From: DATKKX01 sp035542775
GTDB lineage: Bacteria; Planctomycetota; Phycisphaerae; UBA1845; UTPLA1
Assembly (NCBI GenBank): GCA_035542775.1
Contig: DATKKX010000333.1
Coordinates: 1 to 10,226 of the forward strand
Direction: 5' to 3'
Length of the DNA stretch: 10,226 nucleotides
Made by a program: the position numbers and the translations under genes. Shown piece by piece: positions 5,511 through 10,226 of this stretch; position 1 is the first letter of the stretch; every line of letters begins with the position of its first letter. Below the pieces are notes generated by a model. That model searched no databases. It had not been told where the DNA came from and saw only the letters and a list, made by a program, of their open reading frames with translations.

Positions 5511-6569
5511 ATGGCAAGGAACCTGCGCACAAGCCCACAAAAGACCTGCCGGAATATCCTCCCATCGCGGTCGGCCCGGTTCTCTGAAGCCCTGGCCTCG
5601 GCAAGCGGCTCGCAATATCTGCGCGTCAACAGGCTGATGACGGCACTCAACCCCGAGGGCTCCGTGCACGGAATTCGCACCGTCTTGCGGTTGCTTTGCT
5701 GCTGCGCCGTGCTCACGTGCACCTGGCGTGAAACGCAGGCGTCACTGATCCTGACCAGCGGTCTCGGTACAACCCACGCCGGTAATCTCGTGATCAACGG
5801 GAGCTTCGAAATTGGCGCCCCACCCGACGGTCTCGGCAACGCCTATTACTGGGCAAACCCGGCTGCGGCACCGTATGTCGTGCCGCCGGGCTGGACCAGC
5901 ACGGGACCCCACAGCACTGCGCTATGGGGAAACGATGGGCCGTCACCGTACCGTCTGCGGCTGAGCGACGTCCTGCCGGACGGCCGGGCGGCCCTGGATT
6001 TCCACACCAGCACCGGCGCCACCGTCAGCCAGCCGCCGACCTTCCACCCCAACGGCAGCGTCACATTCCCCGCCACGCCGATCTTTACCACGCCCGCCGG
6101 CTCACCGGTTACGTTACGTCAGACGGTTCACACCGAGCTGACGCCGGCACCCTCGTACAACCTCAGCTTCTGGGTATCGGGCGAGGAGAACTCGACCGTC
6201 CAGGGCAACACCGGCGTCGGCATCATCGGCCTGATCGTTACCAATGTGCTGCCCCCCAGTCCGGCTCCGGGATCCGCTGCGGGACAAGTCCAGTGGCTGG
6301 CGGTGCCCAACGGATTGTCTTACGGGCTTTCGCATCTTTACGAATACACCTTCACACCGGTGAACCCGTTGCAGCCTGTGAATATCGAGTTCATCAGCTG
6401 GGGAGGTATGAACCTTAGCGCTTATGGCATGTCGCCGTTCGGCACTCAGCCGATTCTCGACGACGTGATCGTCAACGCCGTCCCGGAACCGACCTCCTTT
6501 GGCCTGCTCGGCCTTGGCAGCATGCTCATGCTTCGCCGCAGGCCTTTCGGTTGCTTTCCGGAGCCGTGA
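5511..6569 (+). CDS. PEP-CTERM sorting domain protein E
   Basis: A 352-residue ORF from the ATG at 5511, chosen for GGGAG at 5500-5504, 6 nt upstream. The only signal-peptide-like segment, TVLRLLCCCAVLTCTWRETQA, begins at residue 57, which would mean an unusually long N-region. An in-frame ATG at 5637 (MTALNPEGS…) gives a normal signal peptide and 310 residues but has a poor SD. An ATG at 5475 is also in frame. The mature part begins near 'SLILTSGLG', followed by 'GNLVINGSFEIG' (91-102), the usual opening of jelly-roll/DUF642-like domains in exported PEP-CTERM proteins. 'ALDFHTST' and 'QPILDDVIVNAVPEPTSF' (313-330) are also typical. After LRRR the protein carries eight extra residues, PFGCFPEP. 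It is unrelated to A-D in sequence. Exported and possibly carbohydrate-binding by fold; its function is unknown. Confidence 0.82.
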   Translation: MARNLRTSPQKTCRNILPSRSARFSEALASASGSQYLRVNRLMTALNPEGSVHGIRTVLRLLCCCAVLTCTWRETQASLILTSGLGTTHAGNLVINGSFEIGAPPDGLGNAYYWANPAAAPYVVPPGWTSTGPHSTALWGNDGPSPYRLRLSDVLPDGRAALDFHTSTGATVSQPPTFHPNGSVTFPATPIFTTPAGSPVTLRQTVHTELTPAPSYNLSFWVSGEENSTVQGNTGVGIIGLIVTNVLPPSPAPGSAAGQVQWLAVPNGLSYGLSHLYEYTFTPVNPLQPVNIEFISWGGMNLSAYGMSPFGTQPILDDVIVNAVPEPTSFGLLGLGSMLMLRRRPFGCFPEP

Positions 6570-6618
6570 GCGAAGCTGGCGGACCGTCGTTTGATCGTGA
6601 AATGAAGAGAGGTTCTTA

Positions 6619-6630
6619 CGGCGATCGCCG
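6619..6630. promoter_or_regulatory. 12-bp palindrome upstream of gene C
   Basis: CGGCGATCGCCG is a perfect palindrome in the E-C gap, 26 nt before the ATG of C. It could be an operator half-site pair or chance in GC-rich DNA. Confidence 0.25.
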
Positions 6631-6656
6631 CAATTTTGAAATGAGAGGATCTTCAC

Positions 6657-7256
6657 ATGTTTACAGGACGTGCAAAACTCATGAGTCTGGTCTTCGCCGG
6701 AAGCATGCTGCTAGCCGCTGGCAGCGCGCAGGCCCAGGGCGTCGGCAACCCTGGTCAGTTGCCGGTCGCGATTCCGATGAACACATCCACCGGCTGGGAC
6801 ATCTCCAATGGCGCCACCGGCGGGCCTGTTCCGGTTGTGCTCGACCCGCTGGGGCCGGTTTGGCACAAGGATCTCCTGCCTCCTCCCGGGGCGCAGATCT
6901 TCGGGGGACAGACCTACACGCTTCACGAGCTTCTGGTGGTCGCAGGAAATCTCCCGTGGACCGATTATCACGAGGACATTCTGACGCCGGGCTGGAACTG
7001 GTCGAACCCGAGCTTCCTGGTGAACGGCGTCGTGCCGACGGGTTTCAGCTTCGTCAACTCGCCCGGGAGCATCTCGTTCTTCTTCAACTCCATCGCGCCC
7101 GGTTCGGTCGTCGATATCCACAAGGACCTGGTCTATTCGGGACCGGTGCCCGCTGTCTTTCCCAGCATCAGTGTCAATCAGTATCCCACACCGGAACCCG
7201 CCTCCTTGGGCCTGCTGGCTATCAGTGGGCTGTGGCTTCTGCGTCGCCGGCGATAG
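6657..7256 (+). CDS. PEP-CTERM protein C ([WY]HED family)
   Basis: A 199-residue secreted protein, the third and most divergent member of the A/B/C family. The signal peptide is residues 1-26 (…MLLAAGSAQA, cleavage before QGVGN). Domain motifs are 'GGPVPVVLDPLGPVWHK' (55-71), 'LHELLVVAG' (89-97), 'PWTDYHEDI' (100-108), 'GWNWSNPSFLVNG' (112-124), 'ISFFFNSIAPGS' (139-150), 'IHKDLVYSG' (154-162) and YPTPEPAS (176-183), then a hydrophobic stretch and RRRR. It lacks a central stretch of about 15-20 residues that A and B have around residues 78-93 and 115-125. AGAGGA at 6644-6649 lies 7 nt before the ATG. It is separated from B by the unrelated gene E, so the family spread by more than one duplication. 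Its function is unknown. Confidence 0.92.
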   Translation: MFTGRAKLMSLVFAGSMLLAAGSAQAQGVGNPGQLPVAIPMNTSTGWDISNGATGGPVPVVLDPLGPVWHKDLLPPPGAQIFGGQTYTLHELLVVAGNLPWTDYHEDILTPGWNWSNPSFLVNGVVPTGFSFVNSPGSISFFFNSIAPGSVVDIHKDLVYSGPVPAVFPSISVNQYPTPEPASLGLLAISGLWLLRRRR

Positions 7257-7266
7257 CCGCAGCTTG

Positions 7267-7310
7267 ATCTGACTGCCGGCGCGCAAATGTGTTTACCAGC
7301 ATGAGCGCGC
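7267..7310. repeat. ATCTGAC-T-GCCGGCGCGC repeat with GC hairpin, copy 1
   Basis: The 18-nt word at 7267-7284 recurs with one base deleted at 8186-8202. Here GCGCGC (7279-7284) can pair with GCGCGC (7305-7310). It lies in the C-F gap, about 70 nt before the start of F. Confidence 0.4.
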
Positions 7311-7353
7311 AACGTCGCGGGCCCAAGCCTATGTGATATCAATGGAGAAAAAC

Positions 7354-8112
7354 ATGAACAGTCGCATGATTCGGATTCTTGTTTGTGCAGGTCTGGCCCT
7401 CGCGTTCACTGTCTCCACTGCATCGGCCACGCCCAACGTGAGCTGGATGCAGATGACGCCGACGCCGTTCGGCTCGGCGCCGCCCTTCAGTTCTACCTAC
7501 ACGCTCCCGGGCGTGGGGACCGTGCAGATGACCTACACGGGTCCCCTTTCCGACTTTACGGAGGCTCGCCTTCAGGCCCCCCTCATGCAGAACGGCTTTG
7601 TCGGCCCCTACTCCTGGACCAGCCAGGAAGCACTGGCTCGGACCAACTGGGCGTATTCCGGAACCCTCAACTCGCCCTGGCAGGTGACCTACACATTCTC
7701 CAGCACTATTCCTGGAGGAACACTGATCCTGGGAGTTCAGGGTCTTGGCCGGCGTGATCCACTCCCGGGCGAGAACCCCCTGGATTGCATCAGCACCGCC
7801 TCCGTGGCACAGAACGGCACCTATTTCGGCGATTGGACTGGTGGCGGAACCTATGGTGCCACACTTTTCTCGGGTGGAGCGGGTAACTTCACCATGATGA
7901 ACTCGGTGAGCGGTGCGGGCGGCTACGACCCGTGGTGGAACACTGGTCTCGCGGTGGTGCGTATCGACGATTCCGTCAGCTCGCTCACCGTCCACTTCAA
8001 CCAAACCGCCGGCGACGGTCTTGGAGTCAACATCGGCGTGCTGGTCCCGGAACCCAGTGCGATCGCACTGCTGGCTCTGGGGGGGCTGGCGTCCCTCCGG
8101 CGCCGGCGCTGA
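7354..8112 (+). CDS. PEP-CTERM sorting domain protein F
   Basis: A 252-residue protein from the ATG at 7354. GGAG at 7344-7347 is 6 nt upstream of it, so this start is preferred over the in-frame GTG at 7333 and ATG at 7342; the GGAG lies inside the longer forms. The signal peptide MNSRMIRILVCAGLALAFTVSTASA is cleaved after residue 25. The mature domain is rich in Thr, Ser, Gly and aromatic residues and ends with VPEPSAIALLALGGLASLRRRR (231-252). It contains 'GGTLILGVQGLGRRDPL' and 'ISTASVAQNGTYFGDW', and shows no family motif I can name. The F-G gap is 138 nt. Its last codons and the first 32 nt after the stop form a repeat shared with gene G. Exported, function unknown. Confidence 0.9.
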   Translation: MNSRMIRILVCAGLALAFTVSTASATPNVSWMQMTPTPFGSAPPFSSTYTLPGVGTVQMTYTGPLSDFTEARLQAPLMQNGFVGPYSWTSQEALARTNWAYSGTLNSPWQVTYTFSSTIPGGTLILGVQGLGRRDPLPGENPLDCISTASVAQNGTYFGDWTGGGTYGATLFSGGAGNFTMMNSVSGAGGYDPWWNTGLAVVRIDDSVSSLTVHFNQTAGDGLGVNIGVLVPEPSAIALLALGGLASLRRRR

Positions 8113-8144
8113 GATGTCGCGCCTGGACCTTCCGTGGGCCATCC
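8106..8144 (+). repeat. 39-nt repeat spanning the stop codon of F
   Basis: GCGCTGA (the stop) and ATGTCGCGC, then 13 variable nt and GGGCCATCC. It aligns without gaps to 8937-8975, with 29 of 39 bases identical. It covers the last codons and the 3' flank only; the proteins F and G are otherwise unrelated. Confidence 0.6.
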
Positions 8145-8185
8145 CGGAAAGCTGACCCTCGCCCGAGAAGGCCTTCCTGAGTTCT

Positions 8186-8215
8186 ATCTGACGCCGGCGC
8201 GCGACGCCGCGCGCC
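8186..8215. repeat. ATCTGAC-GCCGGCGCGC repeat with 8-bp hairpin, copy 2
   Basis: The word at 8186-8202 matches 7267-7284 with one missing T. Within it, GGCGCGCG (8196-8203) and CGCGCGCC (8208-8215) form an 8-bp G/C stem with a 4-nt loop, ACGC, followed by AAAAC. It lies 35 nt before the start of G and could pause RNA polymerase or protect the mRNA. Confidence 0.5.
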
Positions 8216-8250
8216 AAAACTATGGTCTTCCATTTAAGAGAATAGAAAAA

Positions 8251-8943
8251 ATGAAGAATCGAACGAATCGAACTCTCACCCTCGCTGCCCTGGTTTTCAC
8301 CATCGTCGCCTCTGCACAGTCGGTGCGAGCCAATCTGCTGGTTGACCCTGGCTTTGAGGTCAACCAGCTCGATACCGCCTACAACGTGCTGAACTTCTTC
8401 TCGACCTATCAAGGCATTTGGGGCGTTGAAGCAGCCACCATCTCCGGCGTCGACAACGGCGTCACGCCGTTCCAGGGCGTCCAGATGCTCCGCATGGTCG
8501 ACGACGGCCTCACCGCCACCCAGGGCTTCCAGGTCACCGACGTGTCCTCGTATGCCACTCTCATCGACAGCGGCGGCGCCACCGTCAACCTCAGCGCTCT
8601 GTTCAACGTTGACAAGGCCGTACCCGCGGCCATCAGCGCCGTATACGTGCAGTTCTTTACCGGTCCAAGCTACGGCTCGCAGATCGGTAGCCCCCTCAGC
8701 GGCGGCCTCACGCTCGACATCTCTCCCAACACCTGGCAAACAGCCTCCCTCAGTGGCGCCATCCCCGCCGGCACACGTTGGCTGTTGTCGCAGGTGCTGT
8801 ACAATGATGCCTCACTCATGGGGATCGATGGTCTCTCCCATCCAGGCTACGTCGATGCCGCCAACTTGACCATTACCCCTGAACCGGCCGGCCTCGGGGT
8901 GCTGGCACTCACGGCCCTGGCCCTGTGGAAGCGATGGCGCTGA
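8251..8943 (+). CDS. PEP-CTERM sorting domain protein G
   Basis: A 230-residue protein from the ATG at 8251. Its SD is weak (AAGAGAATAG), but this start gives a clean signal peptide, MKNRTNRTLTLAALVFTIVASAQSVRA, cleaved after residue 27. A longer in-frame start at 8134 would add 39 unlikely residues. The mature part opens 'NLLVDPGFEV' (28-37), the standard beginning of jelly-roll, CBM-like domains in exported PEP-CTERM proteins. It continues with 'FFSTYQGIWGVEAATISGVDNGVTPFQGVQMLRM' and 'GLTATQGFQV'. The sorting signal is TPEPAGLGVLALTALALWKRWR (209-230), with Lys/Arg/Trp in the tail instead of pure arginine. A strong terminator lies 80 nt after the stop, ending the B-E-C-F-G run. Possibly sugar-binding by fold; the role is unknown. 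Confidence 0.9.
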   Translation: MKNRTNRTLTLAALVFTIVASAQSVRANLLVDPGFEVNQLDTAYNVLNFFSTYQGIWGVEAATISGVDNGVTPFQGVQMLRMVDDGLTATQGFQVTDVSSYATLIDSGGATVNLSALFNVDKAVPAAISAVYVQFFTGPSYGSQIGSPLSGGLTLDISPNTWQTASLSGAIPAGTRWLLSQVLYNDASLMGIDGLSHPGYVDAANLTITPEPAGLGVLALTALALWKRWR

Positions 8944-8975
8944 TATGTCGCGCTGAAACATGGTGCGGGCCATCC
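8937..8975 (+). repeat. 39-nt repeat spanning the stop codon of G
   Basis: Second copy of the element at 8106-8144: GCGCTGA, ATGTCGCGC, 13 variable nt, GGGCCATCC, at identical spacing. Confidence 0.6.
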
Positions 8976-9023
8976 AGATGCCCCGCCGGTTCGCACATGC
9001 CGGCCTCAGGCAGCTAAAACACC

Positions 9024-9075
9024 GAGCGCCGGGCGGTCGGAACATCACCGATCGCCCGGCGCTCTCTTGTTGTCT
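9024..9075 (+). terminator. Strong intrinsic terminator after gene G
   Basis: GAGCGCCGGGCGGTCGG (9024-9040) pairs with CCGATCGCCCGGCGCTC (9048-9064) over 17 bp with a single G-U pair and a 7-nt loop. TCTTGTTGTCT follows. It ends the PEP-CTERM run. The convergent minus-strand gene may also use the stem, although its own T-tail on that side is poor. Confidence 0.85.
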
Positions 9076-9100
9076 ATCCGTCACCTCTAATTGTTGGCGG

Positions 9101-9153
9101 GGCCTGCCTTCCAACTTGACACGGGCTCTTGGTCAAGTCGTGGCAGGTCCCCG
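9101..9153. repeat. 53-nt structured repeat, copy 2
   Basis: It aligns to 3841-3893 (39 of 53 identical, no gaps). An inner stem ACTTGAC (9114-9120) / GTCAAGT (9132-9138) with an 11-nt loop is nested in an outer stem GGGGCCTGCC (9099-9108) / GGCAGG-T-CCCC (9142-9152, one bulged T). It lies between the terminator of G and the 3' end of the minus-strand gene, so it could belong to either transcript. Confidence 0.6.
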
Positions 9154-9178
9154 CGGCAGTCTGTTTGATGCCCCGGCC

Positions 9179-9541
9179 TCATACATGGTCGTGCCGGAAC
9201 AGGCACGCCCCTGCGATCGGGCGCTCGGGGCCCGAGATCATTCGGCAGCGCAGGTCGACCTTCTGGGCGAAGCCGGTGATCAGTGAAGCGAGCGTCGACC
9301 ACTGACCGCCGGTCACCATCGTTTCGCTGAGGTCCAGCAGCAGGACCATCGGGAAGGTCGCATCGCACGCCCCATAGAGCAGGGCGAAAAGTCCGGCCAA
9401 TTCCTCCGGGCTGAGCACCGGCCCGGTCGGCCGCACGTGGAGGACGCCTCGCGCCGAGACCGCCAGTCGCCAGCGGTCCAGCAGATACTTGGTTTCGGCA
9501 ATGGCTGCGTTCATGTCTGCCTCGCTCGGTTCGCATCGCAT
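9179..9541 (-). CDS. Small STAS-like domain protein (tentative)
   Basis: A 120-residue ORF from the ATG at 9541 (MRCEPSEAD…), with a G-rich GGGGGGA about 7 nt upstream. A second ATG at 9514 gives 111 residues; the open frame extends to 9727, but that upstream part looks non-coding. The order of elements resembles a STAS / anti-sigma-factor-antagonist fold: a beta strand 'RGVLHVRPTGPV', a helix 'SPEELAGLFALLYGA', the core strand 'FPMVLLLDLSE' (Asp70-Leu71-Ser72), a helix 'QWSTLASLITGFAQKV' and a last strand 'LRCRMIS'. The usual phosphorylatable Ser-Ser-Gly after the core strand is absent ('TMVTGGQW'), so a classical SpoIIAA-type phosphoswitch is unlikely. No partner kinase or sigma factor is in the window. 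It converges on the PEP-CTERM run. The coding call is fairly good; the fold call is inference. Confidence 0.5.
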   Translation of the reverse strand: MRCEPSEADMNAAIAETKYLLDRWRLAVSARGVLHVRPTGPVLSPEELAGLFALLYGACDATFPMVLLLDLSETMVTGGQWSTLASLITGFAQKVDLRCRMISGPERPIAGACLFRHDHV

Positions 9542-9720
9542 GGCCCATCCCCCCAAGGGCGGCCCAAGATCGATCGCCACGAAGACGCGGAGGACAGGGG
9601 CGGCACCTGTCGCGTGCACGACACAAGGAGCAATCGCGACTTGTAAGCAACGGCCGTGTAACCTGTCGCATGCTCCCCGTTCGCGCCGTCGGGCACCTCC
9701 AATGCCCTCCACCTCCCTAA

Positions 9721-9775
9721 GCGTCAAATCACCACGCTTGCTGCAAGCCCGCTTGCATTGCTTGCTCGTGGACGC
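9721..9775. repeat. GCTTGC/GCAAGC cluster inside a larger dyad
   Basis: GCTTGC occurs at 9736, 9751 and 9760, with its complement GCAAGC at 9743. The cluster is flanked by GCGTC (9721-9725) with CCACG (9732-9736) on the left and CGTGGACGC (9767-9775) on the right, which can pair around it. It lies about 200 nt upstream of the minus-strand gene start and could be an operator. Confidence 0.35.
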
Positions 9776-10091
9776 TTATGGGGCCCTGGACCGCAAACGG
9801 CGGCTGTTTCTGTGCTCCTCAATATGTCAGGTCGATGCCCCCGAGACACAAAGCCAGACTCATACACCCGGCCTGGTCGGACGAATGCCGATAGCGAGGA
9901 AAAGGAGACGCCCGCGGTGTGCCATGTTAGACCGTCCCCCTACGCATCCACCTTTCATTTGTCGTGCCCGACCGACCGGCCGGCAACCGACCGCGCCATG
10001 CGAGGATATAACCGCCTTCCAGTCAAGGGGATGCGCCGTGACACCCGACCGCCAGTGCTGGCCGCATCCAGGCCGGCTCTCGCCACACCGT

Positions 10092-10112
10092 GGTACTGTG
10101 CCCACCAGTACC
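10092..10112. repeat. Hairpin GGTACTG / CAGTACC
   Basis: GGTACTG (10092-10098) and CAGTACC (10106-10112) form a perfect 7-bp stem with a 7-nt loop. No T-run follows; the role is unknown. Confidence 0.35.
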
Positions 10113-10197
10113 GGCATTGGGTGGCCAATACTACGCACCCCGGGGCGTGAGAACCTGGCCCTGTGCTCGTTGCGTACAGGGATGTGGCGGCAGGGCG

Positions 10198-10224
10198 GCA
10201 CGGACAAACCTGGTTAGTCCGTGC
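10198..10224. repeat. 27-nt near-perfect palindrome at the right edge
   Basis: GCACGGAC (10198-10205) and GTCCGTGC (10217-10224) are perfect arms. Inside them AACC (10207-10210) and GGTT (10212-10215) continue the symmetry, so only one A/A pair and the central T break it. It could be an operator, a terminator of a gene beyond the edge, or the end of a repeat; the window stops 2 nt later. Confidence 0.5.
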
Positions 10225-10226
10225 TC

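Larger units (their letters stand above)
9542..10226. other. Right-hand region without a convincing gene
   Basis: Open frames here are short or arginine/proline-rich in the way GC-rich non-coding DNA produces, and none has an SD with a recognisable product. The region holds the likely promoter area of the minus-strand gene, a cluster of GCTTGC/GCAAGC words (9736-9765), a GGTACTG/CAGTACC hairpin (10092-10112) and a near-palindrome at the edge (10198-10224). Confidence 0.45.

Noticed and set aside
7339..8739. 466-codon open frame on the minus strand
   Set aside because: It lies antisense to genes F and G, which have signal peptides, sorting signals and start sites. The antisense product is low-complexity and has no domain; it arises from the GC-rich codon bias.
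2177..8943. Possibility that the window encodes an exosortase or other sorting machinery
   Set aside because: No multi-span membrane protein or exosortase Cys/Arg/His motifs are present; only substrates are seen.
9489..10217. 242-codon plus-strand open frame at the right end
   Set aside because: Its composition is dominated by Arg, Pro, Thr and Cys, there is no SD or domain, and it overlaps the antisense of the better-supported minus-strand gene.
1..10226. CRISPR array, tRNA, rRNA, transposase or integrase
   Set aside because: No regularly spaced repeats, cloverleaf, rRNA segment or DDE/recombinase motifs were found on either strand by inspection.

Overview
The window is GC-rich bacterial DNA dominated by secreted proteins that end in a PEP-CTERM sorting signal: a Pro-Glu-Pro motif, one hydrophobic helix and a short arginine tail. 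The tails are of the type 'VPEPSAIALLALGGLASLRRRR', and many unrelated proteins with such tails lie side by side. This is typical of Planctomycetota (perhaps Phycisphaerae-like) and some Verrucomicrobia. The assignment is an inference; no rRNA or marker gene is present. No exosortase gene is visible here, so these would be substrates of a sorting enzyme encoded elsewhere.

Layout. Positions 1-469 hold the C-terminal end of a GMC-type (cholesterol oxidase-like) flavin oxidoreductase. It overlaps by 7 nt a complete fold-type II PLP enzyme (463-1593, ACC deaminase / D-cysteine desulfhydrase superfamily). After a 583-nt spacer come PEP-CTERM protein A (2177-3085, apparently read through past its normal stop) and PEP-CTERM protein D (3141-3755, terminator at 3777-3806). 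Next are a structured 53-nt repeat, a decayed 3' end of a second PLP enzyme gene (about 3920-4171), a 589-nt spacer, and a run of five PEP-CTERM genes: B (4761), E (5511), C (6657), F (7354) and G (8251). Gaps in that run are 87-138 nt, and it closes with a strong terminator at 9024-9064. A convergent minus-strand gene (9179-9541) encodes a small STAS-like protein. The last 0.5-0.7 kb shows no convincing gene.

Main results. (1) A, B and C are paralogues of one secreted family with a [WY]-H-E-D core; A and B align without a gap over 215 residues, 139 identical by hand count. (2) The whole unit 'PLP enzyme 3' end - about 585-nt leader - family gene' has been duplicated: the PLP remnant upstream of B, the near-equal spacer lengths and several colinear blocks in the spacers all agree. 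The second PLP copy has decayed while the PEP-CTERM copy stayed intact. (3) One copy of the family (A) has lost its stop codon, leaving its sorting signal internal. (4) Two copies of a 53-nt element with hairpin potential follow the two operon-end terminators. (5) F and G share a 39-nt repeat across their stop codons.

How the genes might work together: the PEP-CTERM proteins are probably exported to the cell surface or extracellular matrix. The two metabolic genes at the left edge look like an independent, translationally coupled pair whose substrate cannot be told from the sequence.
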